Shown here: in pieces, positions 43,730-52,979 of the stretch
Position numbering within the stretch: position 1 is the stretch's first letter
How the letters are laid out: every line of letters starts with the position of its first letter
Origin: Holophagales bacterium
GTDB lineage: Bacteria > Acidobacteriota > Thermoanaerobaculia > UBA5066
DNA length: 64,000 nucleotides
NCBI GenBank assembly: GCA_016719485.1
Contig: JADJZB010000029.1
Span: 248,001 to 312,000 of the forward strand
Direction: 5' to 3'
Translations under genes and position numbers: made by a program
Notes under the pieces: generated by a model
The model's database searches: none
What the model saw: the letters and a program-made list of their open reading frames with translations, nothing else
Told to the model about the DNA's origin: nothing

Positions 43730-43765
43730 GCGTCCTTCGCCTCACGCCTTTGGAGGTCAGCGCCG

Positions 43766-44119
43766 ATGAAGATGAGCGACGACAAGCGGGGCGACGTCCT
43801 GATCGTCCGGCCCCAGGGCCGGATCGACACGACCACGAGCGAGGAGCTCGAGCGGTGGATCGGAACCCGCCTCGACGGCGGGACCCGGCGGCTCGTCGTC
43901 GACATGACCGCGACCGACTACATCAGCAGCGCCGGGCTGCGCGTGCTCCTCGTGACCCTGAAGCGGCTGAAGGGGAGCGGCGGGACGCTCGTCCTCGGGG
44001 GCCTGAACACCAGCGTGCGGCAGATCTTCGAGCTGGCCGGCTTCCTCTCGATCTTCGGCGTCGAGGCGGACGTGGACCGGGCCGTCGCGAGGGCGGCGGG
44101 TGCTGCCGGAGGAGCCTGA
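43766..44119 (+). CDS. STAS-domain anti-anti-sigma factor (RsbV/SpoIIAA-like)
   Basis: 117 residues, ATG with GGAGGT eight bases upstream. 'VLIVRPQGRIDTTTSEELER' and 'DYISSAGLRVLLVTLKRLKG' are the STAS signature; Ser55, two residues before the conserved Gly, is the likely phosphorylation site. It should be phosphorylated by the upstream kinase-like protein and dephosphorylated by the downstream phosphatase. Confidence 0.93.
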   Translation: MKMSDDKRGDVLIVRPQGRIDTTTSEELERWIGTRLDGGTRRLVVDMTATDYISSAGLRVLLVTLKRLKGSGGTLVLGGLNTSVRQIFELAGFLSIFGVEADVDRAVARAAGAAGGA

Positions 44120-44122
44120 CCC

Positions 44123-45403
44123 GTGAACCCCGCGTCCGAGGGGCGGCCGGGCGAGGCGACCCTGGTCCGGAACATGAACTCGCTGCTCGAGGTGTCGAAG
44201 GCGCTCGGCGCAGAGGCGCGGCTCGACTCGCTCCTCGCCGTGATCGTGAACAAGGCCACCGAAGTGATGGAGGCCGAGCGGAGCAGCATCTTCATCTACG
44301 ACGACGCGACCGAGACGCTCTGCCTCCGCGTGTCGGAGGACCTCGCTCAGGGCCAGATCCGCGTCCCGCTCGGCGTCGGGATCGCAGGCCACGTCGCCCG
44401 GACGCGGGAACCCCTGAACGTCCCCGACGCCTACGCGGACCCGCGGTTCAGCCCGCAGTTCGACCGCGACACCGGCTTTCAGACGCGCTCGATCCTCTGC
44501 GCTCCCGCGCTCACGAACGCGGGCCGCCTCATCGGCGTGATCCAGGTCCTGAACAAGGTGGGCCGCTCCGCCTTCACGGCGGACGACGAGAGCCTGCTCG
44601 CCGCATTCGCCTCCATCGCGGGCATCGCGCTCGACCGGGCCCGGCTCGTCGAGGCGTTCCTGGAGAAGGAGAAGATCGAATCGAGCCTGCGGCTGGCCCA
44701 CGACATCCAGATGGGGATGCTCCCCAAGCACTTCCCTCAGCGGCCCGAGATCGACCTCTTCGCCACCCTTCGCCCCGCAAAGTCGGTCGGCGGCGATCTC
44801 TACGATTTCCGGCTGGACGGCGACCGCCTCTGGTTCGTGGTGGGAGACGTGTCGGGAAAGGGTGTCCCCGCGGCGCTCTTCATGGCGGTCACGAAGGTGC
44901 TCTTCGGCGTGAGCGTCGAGGTCGAGTCGTCGCCAGCGGCCGCACTGGGCCGGGTGAACAGGGCCCTCTGCCGGGAGAACGAGCATTTCCTCTTCGTCAG
45001 CGCCTTCCTGGGACGGCTGGACGTGAGGACCGGGGAGCTCGAATACGCCAACGCCGGCCACAACCTCCCCTATCGCCTCTGCGGCGACGGATCCGTTTCG
45101 ACCCTCCCCGCTTCCCCGGGTCTCGTCATGGGGGTGAACGACGACTTCGTGTACCGGACCGAGAGCGCCCGCCTCGAGCCCGGCGACGGCGTCTTCCTCT
45201 TCACGGACGGCGTCACGGACGCGATCGACACGAAGAGCGAGCTCTTCTCGGAGGCCCGCCTGGAGGCCTTCCTCGGAACCACGAAGGGGTGGAGCCCGGT
45301 GGAGGTCGTCGCCGGGGCCCTGCGGGCGCTCGACGACTTCGTCGGTGCGGCCTCCCAGTTCGACGACATCACCGCCCTGTCGATCCGCTACCGGCCCGAC
45401 TGA
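44123..45403 (+). CDS. GAF-SpoIIE serine phosphatase (RsbU-like)
   Basis: 426 residues, GTG start with GGAGGA upstream, 3 bases after the STAS gene. A GAF domain (about 20-170: 'AERSSIFIYDDATETLCLRV', 'VGIAGHVARTREPLNVPDAY') is followed by a short coiled coil and a PP2C-type SpoIIE domain (about 195-425: 'AHDIQMGMLPK', 'SVGGDLYDF', 'GDVSGKGVPAALFMA', 'ANAGHNLPY', 'FTDGVTDAID', 'FDDITALSIR'). Metal-binding Asp residues are present. It should dephosphorylate the STAS protein in response to a ligand or signal sensed by the GAF domain. It lacks a membrane segment. Confidence 0.93.
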   Translation: MNPASEGRPGEATLVRNMNSLLEVSKALGAEARLDSLLAVIVNKATEVMEAERSSIFIYDDATETLCLRVSEDLAQGQIRVPLGVGIAGHVARTREPLNVPDAYADPRFSPQFDRDTGFQTRSILCAPALTNAGRLIGVIQVLNKVGRSAFTADDESLLAAFASIAGIALDRARLVEAFLEKEKIESSLRLAHDIQMGMLPKHFPQRPEIDLFATLRPAKSVGGDLYDFRLDGDRLWFVVGDVSGKGVPAALFMAVTKVLFGVSVEVESSPAAALGRVNRALCRENEHFLFVSAFLGRLDVRTGELEYANAGHNLPYRLCGDGSVSTLPASPGLVMGVNDDFVYRTESARLEPGDGVFLFTDGVTDAIDTKSELFSEARLEAFLGTTKGWSPVEVVAGALRALDDFVGAASQFDDITALSIRYRPD

Positions 45404-45468
45404 TCCCTCGCACCTCCCGGTCCCTCACCCGTCGGAGCCCGCCCGGCTTCCACGTCCCCCCGGTCCCG

Positions 45469-45474
45469 TAAACT
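45469..45474 (+). promoter_or_regulatory. -10-like box close to the glmM start
   Basis: TAAACT lies nine bases before the glmM ATG, in a gap without a Shine-Dalgarno sequence, suggesting a leaderless or near-leaderless message. Confidence 0.35.
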
Positions 45475-45483
45475 CCGCAGAAC

Positions 45484-46815
45484 ATGCGTTCTCTCTTCGG
45501 CACCGACGGGATCCGCGGCAGGGCCGGCGAATACCCGCTCGATCCGGCCACCGTCTCGCGGATCGGCGCCGCCCTCGCCGTTTCGCTCCGCGACAGGGGC
45601 CGGACGGGAACGCTCACGGTCGTCGTCGGCTGCGACACCCGCGTCTCCTCCCCCGTCATCGTGTCCGCGCTCGCGGGCGGGCTCATGGCCGCCGGCGCCA
45701 CCGTCCGCTTCGCCGGCGTCGTCCCGACGCCGGCCGTCGCCCACCTCGTGAAGGCGCTCGGTGCCGATGCGGGAATCTCCGTCTCGGCCTCGCACAACCC
45801 CTGGCCCGACAATGGGATCAAGATCTTCTCCTGGGAGGGCAGGAAGCTCCCCGATGCCGTGGAAGCCTCCATCGGGAAGCTCATCGCGACGGCCGAGGCC
45901 GTCGCTGGGGTCGAGATGCCGGAAGACCCGGGGCTCGCCGACCTCTACGAGACCCACCTCGTCGGGACTCTCCCGGCCCGCCTCGACGGCCTCAGGGTCG
46001 TCGTGGACTGCGCCAACGGCGCCGCGTTTCGCGTCGCGCCCGAAGCGTTCCGGCGCGCCGGGGCCGAGGTGATCCCGCTCGCGATCTCACCCGACGGCCA
46101 CAACATCAACCGGGGCTGCGGCGCGCTCCACCCGGAAGCGATGGCCGAAGCCGTCGTGAAGGCGGGGGCCGACCTCGGCCTCGCCCTCGACGGCGACGCC
46201 GACCGGGCGATGCTCGCCGACGGGCAGGGACGCGTCCTCGATGGCGACGACGTTCTCCTGCTCTGGGCGCTCGAGCTCGAGCGGGAGGGAAAGAAGCCCG
46301 GCAGCGTCGTCGGGACCGTCATGTCGAACTGGGGGCTCGAAGAAGCCCTCACCGCTCGCGGTATCCCGCTCGTCCGGGCCGCCGTCGGAGACCGGTACGT
46401 CGTCGAGGAGATGGAGCGCTGCGGAGCCCTGCTCGGCGGCGAGCAGTCGGGTCACCTCATCCGTGCCGACCTCACGACGACCGGGGACGGGACCCTCACC
46501 GGCCTCCACGTCGCCGCGACCGTCGCGGCCACCCGCGTTCCCCTCGCCGCGGGGCCCCGCCTCGTCCGGGCCCCCCAGGTCCTCCTGAACGTACGGGTCC
46601 GGGAGAGGGTCCCCTTCGAGAGCATCCCGGGCTTCGCGCGCCTCGTGGCGGGCGCCGAGGAGCGGATTGCCGGGAGCGGCCGCATCCTGGTCCGGTATTC
46701 GGGGACCGAGCTCCTCGCCCGGGTCATGGTCGAGGGGGTCGACAGGGGGACCGTCGATGCGATCGCCGGCGAGCTGGCAGGCGCCCTGCGCGAGACCCTC
46801 GGCGTGTCACACTGA
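45484..46815 (+). CDS. glmM: GlmM, phosphoglucosamine mutase
   Basis: 443 residues, normal length. It converts glucosamine-6-phosphate to glucosamine-1-phosphate for peptidoglycan and LPS precursors. 'LFGTDGIRGRAGEYPL' opens the protein, the catalytic phosphoserine loop is SASHNP (101-106), the magnesium loop 'LDGDADRAML' lies near 240, and the phosphate-binding 'RYSGTE' is near the C-terminus. 'GGEQSGHLI' is also conserved. Phosphomannomutase activity cannot be excluded from sequence, but GlmM is the better match. Confidence 0.95.
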   Translation: MRSLFGTDGIRGRAGEYPLDPATVSRIGAALAVSLRDRGRTGTLTVVVGCDTRVSSPVIVSALAGGLMAAGATVRFAGVVPTPAVAHLVKALGADAGISVSASHNPWPDNGIKIFSWEGRKLPDAVEASIGKLIATAEAVAGVEMPEDPGLADLYETHLVGTLPARLDGLRVVVDCANGAAFRVAPEAFRRAGAEVIPLAISPDGHNINRGCGALHPEAMAEAVVKAGADLGLALDGDADRAMLADGQGRVLDGDDVLLLWALELEREGKKPGSVVGTVMSNWGLEEALTARGIPLVRAAVGDRYVVEEMERCGALLGGEQSGHLIRADLTTTGDGTLTGLHVAATVAATRVPLAAGPRLVRAPQVLLNVRVRERVPFESIPGFARLVAGAEERIAGSGRILVRYSGTELLARVMVEGVDRGTVDAIAGELAGALRETLGVSH

Positions 46816-46835
46816 GCGGCGAAGGAGCGACACAC

Positions 46836-49166
46836 GTGATCCGCCACGAGCAGCGCCCCCGTCGCAAGCGAAACGCCGACGTCCTCGTCGAGCCCGATCC
46901 GCTCCTGCTCGTGCCGTCCGCCCAGGTCGACGACTCCCCGGCGCCGCCCGAGGGAGACGACGCTCCGGCGGTCCCGGAGAACGACGCCAGTCCTTCCGCC
47001 ACCCCGCTCACGCCGCTCCTGAACCGCGAGCTCTCCTGGCTCGACTTCAACCAGCGGGTCCTCGAGGAGGCGCGCGACGAGCGGTGGCCTCTCCTCGAAC
47101 GGCTGAAGTTCCTCTGCATCTCGGAGAGCAACCTCGACGAGTTCTTCATGATCCGCGTCTCGGCCCTCCGCGACCAGCTCTCCGCCGACCTCTCCGAGAG
47201 GTCGGACGACGGGCTCACGGCGCGGGAGCAGGTGATGCTCGTGAGGAAAGGGGTCCTGGCGATGGAGGCCGAGCAGACCGCCTGCCTCCACGAGGACCTC
47301 CTCCCGCGGCTCGCGGCGGCGGGCATCTCGGTCCTCTCCTGGGAGGAGCTCGACGACGAGCGGAAGGAGGCCGCCCGCGGCTATTTCCGCAGGAACGTCC
47401 TCCCCGTCCTCACGCCGCTCGCGGTCGACCCCGGCCACCCCTTCCCGTTCCTCTCGAACCTCTCGCTGAACCTCGCCATCGAGACGAAGAACCCCGAGAC
47501 GGGCGAGGTCAAGTTCGCCCGCGTGAAGATGCCCCCGGCGATCCCGCGGCTCCTCTCGCTGCGCGTGATCGTCGAGGGCAAGAAGAAGGTCAAGGCCGCG
47601 CGGGCGGAGTTCCTCCTCCTCGAGGACCTCGTCCAGGCGAACCTCGACGAGCTCTTCCCCGGCCTCGAGATCCTCGCTTCGTACCTCTTCCGGATCACGC
47701 GAGACGCCGACATCGAGATCCAGGAGGACGAGGCCTCCGACCTCCTCGCCACGATCGAGCAGGAAGTGCGGAGGCGGCGGTTCGGGGCCGTCGTCCGCGT
47801 CGAGGTGACGCCGAAGACGCCGAAGCGGATGCGCAAGCTCCTGATGCGGCAGCTCGAGGTGTCCGACTTCGACATCTACGAGGTGGCCGGAATGCTCGGC
47901 GCGTCCGACCTGATGGCCCTCGTGAAGCTGGACCGGCGCGACCTGAAGGACCCCCCGTTCACCCCCGCTCTCCCGGTGCCGCTCGCGTCTCCCGACGGGT
48001 CGATCTTCCAGGCGATCCGGCTGGGGGACGTCCTCCTGCACCACCCGTACGACTCGTTCGGCCCCGTCGTCGAGCTGATCGAAGAGGCCGCCGAGGACCC
48101 GAAGACCCTGGCCATCAAGATGACGCTCTACCGGACGAGCTCAGACTCGCCCGTCATCCCCGCCCTCATCCGCGCCGCCGAGAACGGCAAGCAGGTGGCC
48201 GTCCTCGTCGAGCTGAAGGCCCGCTTCGACGAGGAGAACAACATCGTCTGGGCCAAGGCGCTCGAGCGCGCCGGCATCCACGTGGTCTACGGCGTCGTCG
48301 GCCTGAAGACGCACGCGAAGATCGCGCTCGTCGTGAGGCGCGAGAAAGACGAGATCCGCCGCTACGTCCACCTCGGCACGGGCAACTACAACCCGGCGAC
48401 GGCGAAGGTGTACACCGACCTCGGCCTCCTCACCTGCCGGCCCGAGTTCGGCGAGGACGCCACGCGCCTCTTCAACACGCTCACGGGCCTGGCCACCCGG
48501 ACGAGCTACAACCGGCTCGTCACCGCCCCCCGCGACATGCACCGGACCGTGCGGGAGTGGATCGCCCGCGAGACGGCGCACGCCCGCGCGGGGCGGCCCG
48601 CACGCATCCGGGCCAAGCTGAACGCCCTCGTCGACCGCGGGACGATCGAGGCGCTCTACGAGGCTTCGCAGGCCGGGGTGCCGATCGACCTGATCGTCCG
48701 TGGCGTCTGCTGTCTCGTGCCCGGGCTCCCGGGCGTGTCGGAAACGATCCGGGTGCGCTCGATCGTCGGACGATTCCTCGAGCACAGCCGCTTCTTCCTC
48801 CTCGAGAACGGCGGCGAGCCGGAAGTCTGGGCGTCCTCGGCCGACTGGATGCCGCGCAACTTCTTCCGGCGCGTCGAGGCCTCGTTCCCGATCGTCGAGC
48901 CCGAGCTGGGACGGAGCCTCTCCGACGCGTTCGACGTCCTGATGGCCGACAACGTGAGGGCCCGGGCGCTCCGGGCGGACGGGACCTACGAGAGGTGTCA
49001 TCCGGGGCGCGGCGAGCCCGCGATCGACTCCCAGGCGTACTTCCTCGACCAGGCCCGCCGTCGCGTCCTGAAGGCCGCGGAGCACTTCGTGAAGGGCTCG
49101 GCCGCCGACGATTTCGACCGCGTCCCCGAGCCGCGCGAGCGCGGCCCGGAGGACGAGGAGCGCTGA
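46836..49166 (+). CDS. ppk1: Ppk1, polyphosphate kinase
   Basis: 776 residues from the GTG at 46836 with AAGGAG eight bases upstream. About 60 low-complexity residues precede the N domain ('LLNRELSWLDFNQRVLEEA', 'ESNLDEFFMIRVS'). The head and catalytic domains follow ('HPYDSFGPVVELIEEAAEDP', 'YRTSSDSPVIPALIRAAENG', 'LVELKARFDEENNI', 'VGLKTHAKIALVVRRE' with the autophosphorylated His, and 'HLGTGNYNP'). It makes polyphosphate reversibly from ATP. The acidic Pro-rich N-terminal extension is longer than usual. It lies 20 bases after glmM. Confidence 0.96.
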   Translation: MIRHEQRPRRKRNADVLVEPDPLLLVPSAQVDDSPAPPEGDDAPAVPENDASPSATPLTPLLNRELSWLDFNQRVLEEARDERWPLLERLKFLCISESNLDEFFMIRVSALRDQLSADLSERSDDGLTAREQVMLVRKGVLAMEAEQTACLHEDLLPRLAAAGISVLSWEELDDERKEAARGYFRRNVLPVLTPLAVDPGHPFPFLSNLSLNLAIETKNPETGEVKFARVKMPPAIPRLLSLRVIVEGKKKVKAARAEFLLLEDLVQANLDELFPGLEILASYLFRITRDADIEIQEDEASDLLATIEQEVRRRRFGAVVRVEVTPKTPKRMRKLLMRQLEVSDFDIYEVAGMLGASDLMALVKLDRRDLKDPPFTPALPVPLASPDGSIFQAIRLGDVLLHHPYDSFGPVVELIEEAAEDPKTLAIKMTLYRTSSDSPVIPALIRAAENGKQVAVLVELKARFDEENNIVWAKALERAGIHVVYGVVGLKTHAKIALVVRREKDEIRRYVHLGTGNYNPATAKVYTDLGLLTCRPEFGEDATRLFNTLTGLATRTSYNRLVTAPRDMHRTVREWIARETAHARAGRPARIRAKLNALVDRGTIEALYEASQAGVPIDLIVRGVCCLVPGLPGVSETIRVRSIVGRFLEHSRFFLLENGGEPEVWASSADWMPRNFFRRVEASFPIVEPELGRSLSDAFDVLMADNVRARALRADGTYERCHPGRGEPAIDSQAYFLDQARRRVLKAAEHFVKGSAADDFDRVPEPRERGPEDEER

Positions 49167-49170
49167 GGCC

Positions 49171-49386
49171 TTACCTCTCGAGCTCGAAACCCGGGGGATG
49201 CATCAGGACCGGCTCCGCGTAGAGCATCGACGTCTCCCCGACGGGGAGCAGCATCACGTGCGTGTTCGAGCCGTACTGGACGTGGACCTCGTAGAAGCCG
49301 TGAGGGGAGACGGCGATCAGCGTCCCGGGCTGCTTCTTCAGCTCCGCGCTCGCGCAGGTGATGTAGATCTTCGCCGGAATGTCCAT
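49171..49386 (-). CDS. Small hypothetical protein
   Basis: 71 residues. The ATG at 49386 has AGGAGGAG upstream. It starts 'MDIPAKIYITCASAELKKQP', is predicted to be mainly beta-strand, and ends 'PVLMHPPGFELER'. No signal peptide or membrane segment was seen. It has its own -10-like box overlapping the stop of the NtrC-type gene. I do not recognise the family. Confidence 0.7.
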   Translation of the reverse strand: MDIPAKIYITCASAELKKQPGTLIAVSPHGFYEVHVQYGSNTHVMLLPVGETSMLYAEPVLMHPPGFELER

Positions 49387-49418
49387 GCGGCTCCTCCTGA
49401 GGCTGTGCTTGCGGGAGG

Positions 49419-49424
49419 ATTCTA
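49419..49424 (-). promoter_or_regulatory. -10-like box for the small hypothetical gene
   Basis: TAGAAT on the minus strand, overlapping the stop codon of the NtrC-type gene and about 33 bases before the ATG. Confidence 0.35.
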
Positions 49425-50891
49425 GCCGGAGGAGTCCGGCCCTTCGTCGTCGGCCTCGTCCTCTCCCTCGTCGCCTCCGACCCCGCCCCGGTACTCCTTG
49501 AGCTTTCTCTGGAGCGTCCGAAGGCCTATGTCGAGGCGCTCGGCCGCCTTCCGGCGGTTGCCTCCCGATGCCTGGAGCGCCGTGAGGATGGCCTCTTTCT
49601 CGATCTCCGCCATCGTCTTGCCGATGAGGATCGCCGAGGGCGGCACGTACCGGGGTCCTTCCGGCCGGACCCCCTCCCCTTCCGCGCCGTCCTCCGCGTC
49701 CCCCTTCACGTCGGGCGGCAGGTCGACGACGTCGATGCGCGGCCCGGCCGCGCTGAAGACCGCCCACTCGATGGCGCTCTTCATCTCCCGGACGTTCCCG
49801 GGCCAGGAGTAGGACATGAGGGCCGACAGCGCCGCGGGCGTGAAGCCGGTGACGGGGCGGTCGTGCTCCCTCGCGAAGACCTCCCGGAACCGCTCGGCCA
49901 GGAGGGCCAGGTCCTCGCGCCGGTCCCGCAGGGGGGGCAGGTCGACGACGACCCCCTTGAGCCGGTAGTAGAGGTCCTGGCGGAAGCGCCCGACCTCGAT
50001 CTCCTTCTTCAGGTCGCGGTTCGTGGCGGAGACGAGGCGGAAGTCGGACTCCTTCGAGTCGTTCCCGCCCACCGGCGTCACGCGCCGCTCCTCGAGGACG
50101 CGCAGGAACTTCACCTGCAGGTCGGGCGGCATCTCGGAGACCTCGTCGAGAAAGAGCGTGCCGCCGTGGGCCTGCTCGATCCGCCCCATCCGCTTCACGA
50201 GCGCACCGGTGAAGGCGCCCTTCTCGTGCCCGAAGAGCTCCGACTCGATGATCTCCCTCGGGATCGCGCCGCAGTTGAGCGCGACGAAGGCGCGCGGCCG
50301 GCGGGGCGAGTTGTGGTGGAGGGCGTTGGCGACGAGCTCCTTGCCCGTCCCCGACTCGCCGGTGATCAGGACGTTCATCTTCGTCGGCGCCACCTTCCGG
50401 AGGACGTCGAAGACCCTCTCCATCGCCGACGAGACGCCGATGATCGCCTCGAAGCCGTAGCGCTTGTCGAGCCGCTCGCGCAGCTGCTTGATCTCCCCGG
50501 CCTGCCGCGCCCGCCCGAGCGCGGCCGAGGCCCGCAGGCGCAGGTCGTCGCGGGCGACGGGCTTGGCGACGTAGTCGACCGTGCCGAGGTCTTTCGCCTT
50601 CAGGAGCGTCTCGATGTCGCCGAAGGCCGTCACGAGGAGGACCGAGACGTCCGGGCGCGCCGCCGCGAGCTCCGTCGCGAGCTCGATCCCGGTCTTGCCC
50701 GGCATCTTCAGGTCGGTCACGACGAGGCCGACGGACGGGTCGTCGATCGCCCGGGAGAGGGCCGAGTCGGCGTCGCCGAACTCCTCCACGCGGCGCCCGT
50801 CGGTCGCCAGCGTGAGGGCCATCGCCTTGCGGCTCCCCGCGTCGTCGTCGACGACGAGGACGAGCGGCTCCCGCGGGGGAGCCGCGCTCAC
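49422..50891 (-). CDS. NtrC-family sigma54-dependent response regulator
   Basis: 489 residues from a GTG at 50891 that overlaps the ligA stop (GTGA). The receiver domain (about 9-125) has Asp60 in 'VVTDLKMPG' as phosphoacceptor. The AAA+ domain has Walker A 'GESGTGKE', the sigma54-contacting GAFTGA loop intact, and 'GGTLFLDEVSEMP'. A Fis-type helix-turn-helix ('GGNRRKAAERLDIGLRTLQR') lies near the C-terminus, followed by an acidic tail. No histidine kinase gene is adjacent, so it is an orphan regulator here. It should activate sigma54 promoters, which I did not locate in the window. Confidence 0.94.
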   Translation of the reverse strand: MSAAPPREPLVLVVDDDAGSRKAMALTLATDGRRVEEFGDADSALSRAIDDPSVGLVVTDLKMPGKTGIELATELAAARPDVSVLLVTAFGDIETLLKAKDLGTVDYVAKPVARDDLRLRASAALGRARQAGEIKQLRERLDKRYGFEAIIGVSSAMERVFDVLRKVAPTKMNVLITGESGTGKELVANALHHNSPRRPRAFVALNCGAIPREIIESELFGHEKGAFTGALVKRMGRIEQAHGGTLFLDEVSEMPPDLQVKFLRVLEERRVTPVGGNDSKESDFRLVSATNRDLKKEIEVGRFRQDLYYRLKGVVVDLPPLRDRREDLALLAERFREVFAREHDRPVTGFTPAALSALMSYSWPGNVREMKSAIEWAVFSAAGPRIDVVDLPPDVKGDAEDGAEGEGVRPEGPRYVPPSAILIGKTMAEIEKEAILTALQASGGNRRKAAERLDIGLRTLQRKLKEYRGGVGGDEGEDEADDEGPDSSG

Positions 50892-52912
50892 GCGATCCCC
50901 CCGAGCGCCGCGTCGAGGTCGGCCTCCGACCAGACGGGAACGCCGAGGGCCTGCGCCTTCGTCAGCTTGGAACCCGCGTCTTCTCCGGCCACGACCGCGG
51001 CCGTCTTCTTCGAAACGCTTCCGCTCACCTTGCCTCCGGCTCTCTCGATCGCTGCCGCCGCTTCTTCTCGCGTCCGCCTCGGGAGCGTCCCCGTCAGGAC
51101 GAACGTCTTCCCGGCCAGCGGCCCTCCGGGGGCGGGCGCCCCCTCCAGTTCGTTCATACGGACGCCGGCCGCCTCGAGTTTCGACAGGAGCAGGACGTTG
51201 GCGGGCCTGCCGAGCCAGTCGAGAACGGATCTCGCGGTTTCGGGGCCGATCTCGGAGACTCCCGTCAGGTCGTCCTCGGTCGCGCCCCGCAGGGCCTCCA
51301 TCGTCCCGAATTGCCGGGCGAGGACTTTCCCCGTCTTTTCGCCGACGTGCCGGATCCCGAGCCCGAAGAGGAGCCGCGCCAGGCCCGCCGCTTTCGACTT
51401 CTCGATCTCGGAGAGGACGTTGCCGGCCGACTTTTCGCCCCAGCGTTCCAGGGCGGCGAGATCCTCGACCCGCAGACCGTAGAGGCCGGCGACATCGGAG
51501 ATGAGCCCCGCGGCGAGGAGCTGGTCGATCCGCTCGTCGCCGAGCCCTTCCACGTCCATCGCCCGCCGGGCGACGTAGTGGCCGATCGCCTCTTTCAATT
51601 GCGCCGGGCAGGAAGCGCTCACGCAGCGGACGGCGACCTCGCCCTCCTCGCGGACGACCGCCTCCCCGCACTCGGGACAGGCCGCCGGCATCGCGAACGG
51701 GACGGCGCCGGCCGGACGCGCCTCGAGCAGCACGCGCGTCACCTTCGGGATGACGTCCCCCGCCTTCTCGACGGCGACCGTGTCACCCACGCGGACGTCC
51801 TTGCGCGAGAGGTCTTCGTAGTTGTGGAGCGTGGCGCGGCGGACGGTCGTCCCGGCGAGGAGGACCGGCTCGAACTCGGCGACGGGCGTCAGGACGCCCG
51901 TGCGCCCCACCTGGACGACGATCGCCGTCACGCGCGTCGTCGCCTCCTCGGCCGGGAACTTGTAGGCGAGGGCCCAGCGCGGGAACTTCGCCGTCGCCCC
52001 GAGCCGCTGCTGGTCTTCGACGGGGCTCACCTTGAGGACGGCGCCGTCGGTCTCGAGGTCGAGGGTGTGCCGCTTCTCGCGCCACTCGGCGAGGAAGGCC
52101 TTGACCTCCTCCGCGCTCCGCGCCACGGCGCGGTGCGGGCTCACCGGGAGACCGAGACGGACGAGCGCCCCGAGCGCCTCGGCCTGCGTCGTCGGAGCGC
52201 CTTGCCCTTCCCAGCGGGCGACGGAGTAGAGGTAGACGGACAACTTCCGCCGCGCCGTCTCCCTCGAGTCGAGGAGGCGAAGCGAGCCGGCCGCGGCGTT
52301 TCGCGGGTTTGCGAAGAGGGGATCGCCCGCCTCCTCCCGCGCGGCGTTCAGCGCGCGGAACGCGGACTTGCCGAGGTAGACCTCGCCCCGCGCCTCGAGG
52401 AGGCGCGGCGCGCCCGGAGGCAGCCGGAGCGGGAGGACGCGGATCGTCCTCACGTTCGGCGTCACGTCCTCGCCCGTCGTCCCGTCGCCGCGCGTGGCGC
52501 CTCGCACGAGCACGCCGTCCTCGTAGACGAGGGAAACCGAGAGGCCGTCGATCTTCAGCTCGCAGACGACCTCGGGGAGCCTCCCGTCGAGCCGGTCGCT
52601 CACCCGCGTCAGCCACGCGTCGAGCTCCGTCTCGTCGTATGCGTTCTCGAGCGAGAGGAGCGGCACCTCGTGCCGCACGTTCGGGAGGTCGTCGACGGGG
52701 GCGCCTCCGACGCGCCGCGACGGCGAGTCGGGGGTGACGACCTCCGGATACGCTTCCTCGATCGCGAGGAGCTCCCGGGAGAGGGCGTCGTACTCGGCGT
52801 CGCTGACCTCGGGTCGCGCCAGGGCGTAGTAGAGGTGCTCGTGCCGGCGGAGCTCGTCGCGCAGCACGGCGGCGCGAAGGGCCGCGGCGTCCGCGTTCTC
52901 GGGAAGCGTCAC
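50888..52912 (-). CDS. ligA: LigA, NAD-dependent DNA ligase
   Basis: 674 residues from a GTG at 52912, the usual LigA length; a longer frame upstream lacks homology. The Ia domain has 'LRRHEHLYYALARPEVSDAE'; the adenylation Lys120 is in 'CELKIDGLSV', and 'GDGTTGEDVTPNVRTI' follows. The zinc finger is CPECG with CVSASCPAQ, then helix-hairpin-helix repeats ('GLGIRHVGEKTGKVLARQFG') and a BRCT domain ('LAGKTFVLTGTLPRRTREEA'). It has no Shine-Dalgarno but a -10-like TACAAT six bases upstream. It is translationally coupled to the NtrC-type gene, an unusual partner. Confidence 0.97.
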   Translation of the reverse strand: MTLPENADAAALRAAVLRDELRRHEHLYYALARPEVSDAEYDALSRELLAIEEAYPEVVTPDSPSRRVGGAPVDDLPNVRHEVPLLSLENAYDETELDAWLTRVSDRLDGRLPEVVCELKIDGLSVSLVYEDGVLVRGATRGDGTTGEDVTPNVRTIRVLPLRLPPGAPRLLEARGEVYLGKSAFRALNAAREEAGDPLFANPRNAAAGSLRLLDSRETARRKLSVYLYSVARWEGQGAPTTQAEALGALVRLGLPVSPHRAVARSAEEVKAFLAEWREKRHTLDLETDGAVLKVSPVEDQQRLGATAKFPRWALAYKFPAEEATTRVTAIVVQVGRTGVLTPVAEFEPVLLAGTTVRRATLHNYEDLSRKDVRVGDTVAVEKAGDVIPKVTRVLLEARPAGAVPFAMPAACPECGEAVVREEGEVAVRCVSASCPAQLKEAIGHYVARRAMDVEGLGDERIDQLLAAGLISDVAGLYGLRVEDLAALERWGEKSAGNVLSEIEKSKAAGLARLLFGLGIRHVGEKTGKVLARQFGTMEALRGATEDDLTGVSEIGPETARSVLDWLGRPANVLLLSKLEAAGVRMNELEGAPAPGGPLAGKTFVLTGTLPRRTREEAAAAIERAGGKVSGSVSKKTAAVVAGEDAGSKLTKAQALGVPVWSEADLDAALGGIA

Positions 52913-52918
52913 AGCCGG

Positions 52919-52924
52919 ATTGTA
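52919..52924 (-). promoter_or_regulatory. -10-like box six bases before ligA
   Basis: TACAAT on the minus strand with six bases to the GTG, consistent with a leaderless ligA transcript. Confidence 0.4.
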
Positions 52925-52966
52925 GGGGGGCGAGGGCGGGCCCCTTCCCAAGAGGACGGGCCCGCC

Positions 52967-52972
52967 TAGCAT
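52967..52972 (+). promoter_or_regulatory. -10-like box seven bases before the M1 peptidase gene
   Basis: TAGCAT, seven bases, then GTG at 52980, with no Shine-Dalgarno. It is back-to-back with the ligA box in a 67-base divergent gap. Confidence 0.35.
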
Positions 52973-52979
52973 CGCCGCC

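Noticed and set aside
45345..46835. ppk1 frame extended upstream through glmM
   Set aside because: The extension is an Arg/Pro-rich shadow of glmM; the GTG at 46836 has a good ribosome site and gives a sensible N-terminus.
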